Assembly (NCBI GenBank): GCA_002305965.1
Contig: DBRM01000006.1
Coordinates: forward strand, 3,438-24,090
Length of the DNA: 20,653 nt
Reading direction: 5' to 3'
Origin: Syntrophomonas sp. UBA1368
Lineage (GTDB): Bacteria; Bacillota; Syntrophomonadia; Syntrophomonadales; Syntrophomonadaceae
A program made the translations under genes and the position numbers. The notes under the pieces are model-generated. The model was not told the DNA's origin and ran no database searches. It saw nothing but the letters and a program-made list of their open reading frames with translations. Positions 5,948-13,980 of this stretch are shown here, piece after piece; positions within the stretch are counted from its first letter, which is position 1; each line of letters starts with the position of its first letter.

Positions 5948-6065
5948 TTTGTTGAACGAGGAGATAAACTGTTTACAACTTTATTTATATATTAGATTTT
6001 GTCCTAAAAAATTATTATCTGCAGATTGTATTTTACAAATTATTGCCTGTGCACCCTGCTATACT
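5948..6065 (+). promoter_or_regulatory. Candidate Spo0A-activated sigma-A promoter of spoIIE
   Basis: TTTACA (6032-6037) and TATACT (6060-6065), each 5 of 6, are separated by 22 bp. That is too wide for an ordinary sigma-A promoter, but it is the known layout of Spo0A-activated promoters such as spoIIG and spoIIE (21-22 bp). Sequences resembling the 0A box TTTGTCGAA occur at 5948-5956 (TTTGTTGAA, 8 of 9), 5998-6006 (TTTGTCCTA, 7 of 9) and, inverted over the -35, at 6031-6039 (TTTTACAAA, 7 of 9). The predicted start near 6072 leaves just enough leader for the ribosome-binding site at 6084-6090. Confidence 0.6.
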
Positions 6066-6096
6066 AACGGGACTACCTGATTTAGGGGGGATACCG

Positions 6097-8574
6097 TTGA
6101 ATAAACTTCAAATCTATACCTACCAAAGAGCAGTAGAAGAGATATCTTTTAATCAGCGGGCGAAAAGACGCCAAGCTAATAAGTATCCGCTGCAGCTGGA
6201 TTTAAAGCTTAAATTCCAATCACTTCTGCGTGTTGATTTTATAACGCTTATAAAAACATGGGTGAATCTCGAAAACTTTTTACTGATAATGTGTGCATTA
6301 ATACTTTCCCGGGCTTTTGTCTTAAGGGAACTGCTGCCCTTTCCTTTTGCTTTTATCGCTGCCTTCGGGTTTCGGGATAAAAAAAGATTGATCATGCTAA
6401 GTATTTTTGCTGTTATTGGCTCTTTTGCGGTAATGACAGGTTTTGCATTGTGGACCAATGTCATTGTTATCGTCATCCTGGCAGCCGTCATAAATTATAT
6501 TGCTATTCCCAAAGACAAAGCATGGTGGGGAACGCCGCTGTTAACCATGTCGATCATTTTAATCTGTAAATCCAGCCTGATGCTGGTAGGCGAAATATCT
6601 CTATATAATGAAATGGTAATTATATTTGAAGCTTTTTTGGCAGGTGTAGTGACACTGGTCTTTATGGTCGCCAGCAATGCCCTCTACGAGAGAAAGAATC
6701 TGAAAAACTATTCTTTTGAAGAAATAACTTCTTTTATTGTCCTGGGGCTTGGAATGGTCATTGGATTCGATGGAGTTTCCTTGCTTGGTTTAAGTATCAG
6801 CAGCATAATCTGCCGCGTGGGGATCCTCCTGGCGGCCATATTATGGGGAAGCGGCGGAGGGACCATGGCAGGCGTAATGTGCGGCATTATACCGGCTATC
6901 AGTTCAAATTTGTTCACTCAAAATCTGGGCATGTATGCTATTTCAGGACTTCTAGCCGGTTTATTTAAAAATATGGGGCGACTTGGAGTCATTATTGGTT
7001 TCATGCTGGGTAATCTTGCAATTTCTCTGTTTGCTACTGATATTTCATCAATTATTACGGGCATGTGGGAAACAGCAATAGCCTGTTTGGCTTTCTTTTT
7101 CCTGCCGGCTTCCTTACAGGAAAGAATGCAGGTAGAATCACTGGGGTTTGCAGGTGATTTAAAGAAAAATAAAATGAAGATGGTTGATTCGTATCTACAG
7201 GAAAATGCAAAGAACAGCATGGAGAATCTGGCCTTGGTTTTTTCAGAACTAAGCAGTACCTTTGCTGAAAAGGAAAGCTGCAATATGAAAAATCAAGAAA
7301 CGGCTTACCTGAATTATCTCTATGCTGAAATCAACAACCAGTTTTGCTATCATTGCTCCCGGTATGAAAGCTGTTGGGGGCAAGACTTTTATGCAACTTC
7401 GCAGGAAGTATTGGATATTTTTGCCCTTGCGGAGCAAAATGGAGGAGTTTTATATGAAGAGGATCCTCCTGATTTTATCCGTCGTTGTTTATATGGCAAA
7501 GAAATGGCACATGCAATTAATTATCTATTTGATAATGTGCGTACCAATGAATATTGGAAGCAGAGGCTGGAAAATTCCCGTCAACTTATTTCCCGGCAGT
7601 TGACCGGTCTGAGCAGGGTGATCAAGAATCTGGCGGTGGGTATTGATGAAAAAGGTTATGAGGATCTTGCTTACCGGGAAAAATTGCTTAAAGATTGTCA
7701 AAGACTGAATAAGGAAATAATAGAGCTTACCCCCATAAAATCAAGTGACGGACAAATGTATCTTAAAGTGGTGACTCCATCCTGTAAAGGGCAAAATGAT
7801 TGTGAGAAGGAAATAGCAGCTGTCTTTTCTTCCCTCTCAGGGGATCGCATGAAAGTATGCGAAAAAAAATGTCCCAGTATCATTGGCAGAGGAAATTGTG
7901 AGTTTACGCTTGCCCGTTCCTATAATTATCGAATTGAAACCGGGGCAGCCCAGGTAGGGAAAGAAACCATCTGCGGCGATAGTTTTACCATCGCTGCACT
8001 GAAAGAAGGGCAGCAATTGATCGCTTTAAGTGACGGTATGGGGGTAGGACAAGATGCCTATTATCAAAGCCAGTCGGCCGTCAGGTTATTGGAAAGCCTT
8101 TTAAACTGCGGTTACGATAAAGAAATGGCATTGGAAACGATCAATTCAGTATTATTATTAAGATCCACTGCCGAGTCTTTTACCACCCTGGATATGGTCA
8201 TGATCGATTTATATACGGCTGAGGCAGACTTTATTAAAGTGGCCAGTGCCCCATCGTTTATAAAAAGAGGTAAAAAAATTGAGGTAGTTACTTCCAACTC
8301 ATTACCAATTGGAGTTTTTAAATCTTTAGATATCAGCAATGAAAAGAAAGTTTTATATCCCGGTGATATGGTAATAATGGTCAGTGATGGTATATTGGAA
8401 TTCGGGCGAGGTAAAGCCTATGAAAGCTGGTTTATAGATTTTTTACAGTCATTAGATGAAAGCAACCCGCAGACCGCAGCAGAGCTGATCATAAGTCAGG
8501 CGTTAAAATTCAGCCTCGATAAGCCCGCGGATGATATGACTGCCATTGTAATACAGATAGATTTTAGCTGGTAA
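6097..8574 (+). CDS. spoIIE: Stage II sporulation protein E, PP2C-type serine phosphatase
   Basis: This 825-residue protein matches the usual SpoIIE length of about 827. SpoIIE localises to the polar septum and dephosphorylates SpoIIAA in the forespore, releasing sigma-F. Residues about 50-350 contain about ten hydrophobic segments. Residues about 350-600 are the linker/regulatory part, with a cysteine group C417, C420 and C426. The PP2C domain starts near 610. Metal-binding aspartates are visible in CGDSF (D628), LSDGMGVG (D646), VSDGILEFG (D764) and PADDMTA (D812/D813). The TTG at 6097 was chosen because AGGGGGG at 6084-6090 lies 6 bp upstream. The in-frame TTG at 6043 lies between the -35 and -10 of the putative promoter, and the residues it would add are atypical. 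The gene stands alone. Confidence 0.96.
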   Translation: MNKLQIYTYQRAVEEISFNQRAKRRQANKYPLQLDLKLKFQSLLRVDFITLIKTWVNLENFLLIMCALILSRAFVLRELLPFPFAFIAAFGFRDKKRLIMLSIFAVIGSFAVMTGFALWTNVIVIVILAAVINYIAIPKDKAWWGTPLLTMSIILICKSSLMLVGEISLYNEMVIIFEAFLAGVVTLVFMVASNALYERKNLKNYSFEEITSFIVLGLGMVIGFDGVSLLGLSISSIICRVGILLAAILWGSGGGTMAGVMCGIIPAISSNLFTQNLGMYAISGLLAGLFKNMGRLGVIIGFMLGNLAISLFATDISSIITGMWETAIACLAFFFLPASLQERMQVESLGFAGDLKKNKMKMVDSYLQENAKNSMENLALVFSELSSTFAEKESCNMKNQETAYLNYLYAEINNQFCYHCSRYESCWGQDFYATSQEVLDIFALAEQNGGVLYEEDPPDFIRRCLYGKEMAHAINYLFDNVRTNEYWKQRLENSRQLISRQLTGLSRVIKNLAVGIDEKGYEDLAYREKLLKDCQRLNKEIIELTPIKSSDGQMYLKVVTPSCKGQNDCEKEIAAVFSSLSGDRMKVCEKKCPSIIGRGNCEFTLARSYNYRIETGAAQVGKETICGDSFTIAALKEGQQLIALSDGMGVGQDAYYQSQSAVRLLESLLNCGYDKEMALETINSVLLLRSTAESFTTLDMVMIDLYTAEADFIKVASAPSFIKRGKKIEVVTSNSLPIGVFKSLDISNEKKVLYPGDMVIMVSDGILEFGRGKAYESWFIDFLQSLDESNPQTAAELIISQALKFSLDKPADDMTAIVIQIDFSW

Positions 8575-8681
8575 TGTATATCAGGGTGGAAGTATATGAA
8601 ATCAGATTCAATAGAACAAAGAGACGAATCTGTGATTGAGGAATAATTGGTGATATCGGTTTTTAACTGCAGTGCCATTAG

Positions 8682-8709
8682 TTGACATTGGTTTTTTCCT
8701 GAGTAGCAT
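8682..8709 (+). promoter_or_regulatory. Possible promoter of tilS-ftsH
   Basis: A perfect -35 hexamer TTGACA (8682-8687) is followed after 16 bp by TAGCAT (8704-8709, 4 of 6). TATAAG (8710-8715) is a better -10, but at 22 bp spacing. The sequence lies in the 168-bp gap before tilS. Which -10 is used is not clear. Confidence 0.5.
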
Positions 8710-8742
8710 TATAAGTAAATGTAATTTTTACTGGAGATCATA

Positions 8743-10167
8743 ATGTTAAATACAGTCAAAACATTTGTCGACAAACACCACATGATTCAAAAGAAAGATA
8801 AAATATTACTGGCAGTTTCAGGCGGACCTGATTCCATGGCCTTGCTTCACATAATGGAAGGTTTTAAGAAAGACTGGGAGATTGAAATTGGTGTAGCCCA
8901 CTTAAACCACCAATTAAGGCCAGCTGCTGAAGCAGAAATGCAGTATGTAAAGTCCTATTGCAGCACCCAAGGAATAGAATTTTATTGCCGTACAGTTGAC
9001 ATAGCAGATCATGCACGCCGGGAAAAAAAAACAATCGAAGAAGCGGGGCGTGATCAGCGATACCAATTCTTTAAGGAGTTATGTTGTCAGTTTGGATGGC
9101 AAAAGGTGGCAACGGGCCACCACAAAGATGATCGGGCCGAAACGGTTTTAATGCATTTACTGCGAGGCAGTGGTGTAAAAGGACTGCGATCCATTATGCC
9201 GATTTCCGGTTCTATCATCAGACCGTTACTGGCCGTAAGTAAATCGGAGATTTTAGCCTATCTTGATTTAAATGCAGTCAAATATTTTATTGATGACAGC
9301 AATACTGATTTAAATTACTTACGCAATCGGATACGCTACGAATTATTACCCTTATTGAAGAACTACAATCCGCAGATCATTTCCGGTCTCAATCAACTTG
9401 CAGACATTGCTGAAGCAGAAGATTTGGTTTTAGAGGAAGAAACGGAAACAAAATGGGCACAATTAATCATAAGCGAAGAGGCTGACAGAATCGTTTTAGA
9501 TAATAATAAACTGCAGGCATTGATGCGGGCATATAAGCGTCGCATAGTACAAAAGGCCCTGGCTAAGCTGCATAACCAAACCGGTTGGAGTTTGCATGAT
9601 GTTGACTATGTTTTGGATTTATCTTCCAAGGCTGGACCAGCCAAACGTATTAACCTGCCGAAGGGAATTATCGTCAGTAAACAATATGAGAAACTGGTGT
9701 TTTCCACCTCCCAAACGGAATATAAATCTTTTGTTTATGAAATTTCTTTGCCGGGCTATGTTCGCATTGAGGAGACGGGAGAAATTTTTTCGTTTAAAAT
9801 AGTACCAAGAAAGAATTTTCAGATTGCCGATGGAGAAACTTATCTTGACTATGATAAATTGGAACGACCTTTATTTTTACGTTCCCGCCGTGATGGCGAC
9901 CGATTTGAACCGTCTCATATGATGGGAAGTAAAAAACTGAAAGACTTCTTTATAGATATTAAGCTGCCGGCAGCTGAGCGAAACAAGGTACCTGTTTTAG
10001 CTTCCCGGCAACAAATATATGCTTTATTGGGATATCGTTTAAGCAGAAATGTACTGGTAGATGCGCATACTTTGAATATTTTAGTGGTAAAAAAAGAAAG
10101 GACGCAAGAAATTGATAGTGGATCAACGAAGGCAGCCAGCGTTGAAAAGGATAACCCCTTATGCTAA
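8743..10167 (+). CDS. tilS: tRNA(Ile)-lysidine synthase TilS
   Basis: This 474-residue enzyme modifies C34 of the CAU-anticodon isoleucine tRNA to lysidine using ATP and lysine, so that it reads AUA. The PP-loop ATP motif AVSGGPDSMALLH lies at residues 24-36 (SGGPDS 26-31). GVAHLNHQLRPAA, VATGHHKDDRAETVLMHLLR and the IRPLLAVSKSEI region are standard. DDSNTDLNYLRNRIRYELLP follows. The C-terminal tRNA-binding domain contains LRSRRDGDRFEP and LKDFFIDIKLP. Length is in the normal range. The ATG at 8743 follows TGGAGAT with 4 bp spacing. ftsH follows 42 bp downstream; the hpt gene usually found between them in Firmicutes is absent here. Confidence 0.96.
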   Translation: MLNTVKTFVDKHHMIQKKDKILLAVSGGPDSMALLHIMEGFKKDWEIEIGVAHLNHQLRPAAEAEMQYVKSYCSTQGIEFYCRTVDIADHARREKKTIEEAGRDQRYQFFKELCCQFGWQKVATGHHKDDRAETVLMHLLRGSGVKGLRSIMPISGSIIRPLLAVSKSEILAYLDLNAVKYFIDDSNTDLNYLRNRIRYELLPLLKNYNPQIISGLNQLADIAEAEDLVLEEETETKWAQLIISEEADRIVLDNNKLQALMRAYKRRIVQKALAKLHNQTGWSLHDVDYVLDLSSKAGPAKRINLPKGIIVSKQYEKLVFSTSQTEYKSFVYEISLPGYVRIEETGEIFSFKIVPRKNFQIADGETYLDYDKLERPLFLRSRRDGDRFEPSHMMGSKKLKDFFIDIKLPAAERNKVPVLASRQQIYALLGYRLSRNVLVDAHTLNILVVKKERTQEIDSGSTKAASVEKDNPLC

Positions 10168-10209
10168 AATTTACGGAAATGCTCGAATTATACAAGGGGA
10201 GGAAATATT

Positions 10210-12078
10210 TTGGACAGAGCTTTTAAGAACATTGCAATATATGTACTAATTGTTATGCTGGCATTATTCGCAATTAAACTAACCAGCAATGTGGAGAGTC
10301 CTGCAGCTGAATTGGCATACCCTGATTTTTACAACAAAGTTCAGCAGGGTCAGGTTGCATCGGCAGAGGTAATTATTAATGAACTGATATATAGTATTGA
10401 AGGTACCTTGAAAGACGGATCGAAATTTACTACCACTGCTCCTAAAGAAAGCGATATTATACAAGTCCTGCAAGCCAATAAGGTCAATTTCACAACCGAA
10501 CCGGAACCACCGGCACCATGGTGGACAGCACTTCTGACAACCTTATTCCCCATTATTATTCTGATTGCTTTTCTCATGTTTATTATGAATCAGAGCCAGG
10601 GAGGCGGCGGGCGGGTCATGCAGTTTGGAAAAAGCAAAGCCCGGCTCATGACTGGGGAAGAAGTGAAAGTAACCTTTAAAGACGTAGCCGGAGCAGATGA
10701 AGCGAAAGAGGAAATGCAGGAAGTAGTAGAGTTTCTGAAAAATCCGCAGAAGTTTATTAAAATTGGGGCTAAAATCCCCAAAGGGGTATTGTTGTTCGGT
10801 GCACCAGGTACTGGTAAAACTCTGATGGCCAGAGCCGTCGCCGGAGAAGCAGGGGTTCCGTTTTTTTCGATCAGCGGTTCTGACTTTGTGGAGATGTTTG
10901 TAGGAGTCGGAGCTTCAAGAGTGCGCGACCTGTTTGAACAAGCTAAAAAGAATTCGCCTTGTATCGTATTTATTGATGAAATTGACGCCGTAGGCCGTCA
11001 CCGCGGAGCCGGGCTTGGCGGCGGACATGATGAAAGAGAACAGACGCTGAATCAATTATTAGTTGAGATGGATGGGTTCAGCCCCAACGAGTTTATTATT
11101 GTAATGGCTTCCACCAACCGGCCTGATATACTGGATCCGGCTTTATTACGGCCGGGACGTTTTGACCGCCATATCTTAATAGACCGGCCTGACGTTAAGG
11201 GAAGAGAAGCAATTCTTGAAGTTCATGCAAAAGATAAACCTTTGGATACTGATGTTAATCTGGAGATTCTAGCTAAACGAACTCCGGGATTTACTGGTGC
11301 GGATCTGGCCAATATGGTCAATGAAGCCGCTTTGCTAACGGCACGGAAAGGCAAATCCAGAATTGGCATGGAAGAACTGGAAGAATCAATTGAAAGGGTG
11401 ATTGCCGGACCGGAAAAGAAAAGCCGGGTCATTTCTGAGAAGGAAAAACGCCTGGTTGCTTATCATGAAGCCGGGCATGCAGTAGTCAGTTATTTTCTCC
11501 CCCATACAGATAAATTGCATAAAATATCTATTATTCCTCGGGGGAGAGCCGGCGGATATACTTTATTACTGCCGGAAGAAGACCGTAATTACATTACCAA
11601 GTCCTACCTGCTGGATGAAGTAACTACATTATTAGGCGGGCGGGTGGCAGAAGCTATAGTTCTGAATGATATCAGCACCGGAGCCCAGAATGATCTGGAA
11701 AGAGCCAGCAGTACGGTACGGAAAATGATTACTGAATATGGTATGTCCGATGAACTTGGGCCCTTGACCTTTGGACATAAAAGCGAAGAAGTTTTTCTGG
11801 GTCGTGACATATCCAGAGATCGAAATTATTCGGATGCCATTGCTTATGCTATTGATAAAGAGGCCAGTCTGTTAATGGATGCAAGCTATAAGAAAGCTGA
11901 GCAAATTCTGACAGAGAATATGGCCAAACTACATTTGGTAGCTGATTATCTGATGAAAGAAGAAACAATGGAAGGGGACCAGTTTGAAGCGATCATGCAA
12001 AGCAGTGAAGCTGCTGATATGAAGGCCCCGAACGTAGACACTGAACAGGAATTGGGAAATGAGCAAACTGCTGATTAA
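10210..12078 (+). CDS. ftsH: ATP-dependent membrane zinc metalloprotease FtsH
   Basis: This 622-residue AAA protease is membrane anchored by spans at about residues 7-25 and 105-126. It extracts and degrades membrane and unstable cytosolic proteins, and in B. subtilis it also affects sporulation and division. It has Walker A GAPGTGKT (197-204), Walker B IVFIDEIDA near 255-263, and the second region of homology RPDILDPALLRPGRFDRH. The zinc motif is HEAGH (419-423), with the third ligand D495 in NDLERASS. The C-terminus is a variable acidic tail. The TTG start at 10210 is preceded by AAGGGGAGG with about 7 bp spacing. It is probably transcribed with tilS and ends at a GC-rich hairpin. Confidence 0.97.
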   Translation: MDRAFKNIAIYVLIVMLALFAIKLTSNVESPAAELAYPDFYNKVQQGQVASAEVIINELIYSIEGTLKDGSKFTTTAPKESDIIQVLQANKVNFTTEPEPPAPWWTALLTTLFPIIILIAFLMFIMNQSQGGGGRVMQFGKSKARLMTGEEVKVTFKDVAGADEAKEEMQEVVEFLKNPQKFIKIGAKIPKGVLLFGAPGTGKTLMARAVAGEAGVPFFSISGSDFVEMFVGVGASRVRDLFEQAKKNSPCIVFIDEIDAVGRHRGAGLGGGHDEREQTLNQLLVEMDGFSPNEFIIVMASTNRPDILDPALLRPGRFDRHILIDRPDVKGREAILEVHAKDKPLDTDVNLEILAKRTPGFTGADLANMVNEAALLTARKGKSRIGMEELEESIERVIAGPEKKSRVISEKEKRLVAYHEAGHAVVSYFLPHTDKLHKISIIPRGRAGGYTLLLPEEDRNYITKSYLLDEVTTLLGGRVAEAIVLNDISTGAQNDLERASSTVRKMITEYGMSDELGPLTFGHKSEEVFLGRDISRDRNYSDAIAYAIDKEASLLMDASYKKAEQILTENMAKLHLVADYLMKEETMEGDQFEAIMQSSEAADMKAPNVDTEQELGNEQTAD

Positions 12079-12107
12079 TATCAACCAAAAAATAAAAACG
12101 CAGAATG

Positions 12108-12131
12108 ACCGGGTATTCATGCCCGGTTTTG
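12108..12131 (+). terminator. Terminator after ftsH
   Basis: ACCGGG (12108-12113) pairs with CCCGGT (12122-12127) around an 8-base loop, followed by TTT. The right arm can alternatively pair with CCGGGC at 12136-12141. Confidence 0.7.
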
Positions 12132-12218
12132 CTTTCCGGGCCAGCGATAATTGCCCAAACCTTTAGGGAAGGAATTTCAATATTTCTGTTTAATATATAG
12201 ATACCAGATTATTTTGAG

Positions 12219-12752
12219 GTGAGGCTTCTGAAAAGGATCGACCTATTGATCAACGACTCGCTTTACAATGAATATTTACAGCGTAATGCACTCGAAGAAA
12301 GCGAACCCAGGTTTTGTGTGCATGATATCAATCATCATTTTGATGTAGCCCGAATTACTTTTATTTTAGTGCTCGAAAACAATGATTTCGAATCATTTCT
12401 TCAAGAAAGCGGAATAAGTAACCGTATGGCAGCCAAAGAAGTGATATATGCTGCGGGGCTTTTGCATGATATAGGCAAATGGAAAGAATACCGGGATGGG
12501 GAAGAACATGCTTCCTATAGTGCCAAGCTGGCCAGAGGATTATTACCCCGGGCATTGTTTACCCCTCAGGAAACAGAAATAATTTGCCGGGCTATCTATG
12601 AACATCGTGAAATTAGTAATAATATGAGTTTTTTAGGGGAGAGACTATATAGAGCAAATAATTTGTCCCGAATATGTTCGCAATGTGCATATAATGAGCA
12701 ATGTCCCAAAGTTCAACAAAAAGAGCTCAGTGTGAGATTGCCTGAATATTGA
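12219..12752 (+). CDS. HD-domain phosphohydrolase at the head of the folate cluster
   Basis: This 177-residue cytosolic protein has an HD-superfamily core: HDINHHFDVARITFIL (35-50), then AAGLLHDIGKWKEYRDGEEH (78-97), with H83-D84 as the metal-binding pair and a further His at 97. A C-terminal cysteine group, CSQCAYNEQC (153-162), could bind metal. The usual Asp of the last HD motif (ADxLSR in relatives I recall) is Asn here, in RANNLSR (145-151). The start is uncertain: GTG 12219 overlaps its own candidate ribosome-binding site, GAGGTGAGG (12216-12224), so a downstream start is possible. folP follows 34 bp later. A role in removing phosphate from a pterin intermediate is plausible from context; nucleotide hydrolysis is the alternative. 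Confidence 0.8.
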   Translation: MRLLKRIDLLINDSLYNEYLQRNALEESEPRFCVHDINHHFDVARITFILVLENNDFESFLQESGISNRMAAKEVIYAAGLLHDIGKWKEYRDGEEHASYSAKLARGLLPRALFTPQETEIICRAIYEHREISNNMSFLGERLYRANNLSRICSQCAYNEQCPKVQQKELSVRLPEY

Positions 12753-12786
12753 TACGAAACTATATATATGATTGAAGGAGATCAAA

Positions 12787-13980
12787 ATGTCTGGACATCA
12801 TGCTGTTTATATAAATGATTTGCAGGAAGCCCGGTACTATCTTAACCAGATAGGAGTGGCAGACGAAGGGTATGCTTTCATGGCGCCCAAAGCAGTATAT
12901 CGTTGTATTCTTTTAAAAGACATCCCTTGCCGCTGGGCAAATATTATTAAGCAGGAAATGCTTTCCAAGGGGGGAGAAGCAGCAGTTTGCCGCGATTCCC
13001 TTTATGCTGAGGGCAAAACGGATGTTTTATTAATGGGAACGGTAAAGCATTTTCGGCTGCTGATAAAAAAATTGCAGATCCAGCCTGCGCTGCTGCAAAA
13101 AATAAGCATTGAAATAAAGAGAATCATAGACAATCTTGAACCACACCAGAATACGATGCAATTAGCCGGAGGAAAAACCCTGGAATTTGGGAAAAGAACA
13201 TTAATAATGGGTATCTTGAATGTAACACCAGATTCTTTCTCCGACCCCGGATACTATTTTCAGGAGGACAAGGCATTTGCCAGAGCCATGCAAATGATCG
13301 AACAGGGTGCAGATATTATTGATGTGGGCGGAGCTTCCTCACGGCCTGCTTCCAAAATGGCTGAAGAGCAGGAAGAATTAGCCCGGATCTTATCCCTGGT
13401 AAAGCGCCTGGCGGCAGAGGACGTAATAATCTCTATTGATACTTTTCGCAGTACGGTTGCCAGAGAATGCCTGGCCGCTGGTGCTCATATCATAAACGAT
13501 ATAGGCCGTTTACAGCTGGACCAAGGACTATTGACGGTATTAGTTGAGTTTCAGGCACCGGTGATACTCATGCATAACCGTCTTCAGTATAATCAGGGAC
13601 TGCCTTATCAGGATCTGGTAAGCGATATAATAAGCGAACTCGATGAATCTATAAATCAGGCTATCAACGGCGGATTGATGCCTGGGCGCATCATCATTGA
13701 TCCGGGTATTGGTTTTGGCAAAGATATGCAGCAGAATTTAACATTGATTAAAAGGCTCAAAGACTTTAAAACTCTGGGGAAACCCATATTAATCGGAGCT
13801 TCCCGCAAAGACTTTATCGGCAAAGTACTGGATGCCGGGGTTACAGATAGAATGGAAGGAACAATGGCAGTCACCGCGATGAGCATAATGAATGGAGCTG
13901 ATATCATCCGGATACATGATGTGAAGGAAAATGTCAGAGTAGCGCGGATGACTGATGCAGTGGTGTATGCTCATGGATAA
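12787..13980 (+). CDS. folP: Dihydropteroate synthase with an N-terminal extension
   Basis: This 397-residue enzyme condenses dihydropterin pyrophosphate with p-aminobenzoate; it is the sulfonamide target. The TIM-barrel catalytic domain begins near residue 132: GILNVTPDSFSD (142-153), DVGGASSRP (179-187), SIDTFRSTVA, AHIINDIGRL, IDPGIGFGKD, GASRKDFIG and IRIHDV. The loop usually written GGESTRP reads GGASSRP. Residues 1-130 form an extra domain absent from the 280-residue classical enzyme, with AVYINDLQEARYYLNQIG near the start. I recall similar long forms in clostridia. ATG 12787 was chosen because AAGGAG at 12776-12781 lies 5 bp upstream. A TTG at 12772 precedes that site. The 3' end overlaps folB by 8 bp. 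Confidence 0.94.
   Translation: MSGHHAVYINDLQEARYYLNQIGVADEGYAFMAPKAVYRCILLKDIPCRWANIIKQEMLSKGGEAAVCRDSLYAEGKTDVLLMGTVKHFRLLIKKLQIQPALLQKISIEIKRIIDNLEPHQNTMQLAGGKTLEFGKRTLIMGILNVTPDSFSDPGYYFQEDKAFARAMQMIEQGADIIDVGGASSRPASKMAEEQEELARILSLVKRLAAEDVIISIDTFRSTVARECLAAGAHIINDIGRLQLDQGLLTVLVEFQAPVILMHNRLQYNQGLPYQDLVSDIISELDESINQAINGGLMPGRIIIDPGIGFGKDMQQNLTLIKRLKDFKTLGKPILIGASRKDFIGKVLDAGVTDRMEGTMAVTAMSIMNGADIIRIHDVKENVRVARMTDAVVYAHG

Noticed and set aside
8596..8646. A 16-codon frame (MKSDSIEQRDESVIEE) after spoIIE with GGGTGGA just upstream, overlapping a 7-bp inverted repeat CAGATTC/GAATCTG.
   Set aside because: It is too short to judge from one sequence, the ribosome-binding site is weak, and there is no recognisable family. 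It would need conservation or translation evidence.
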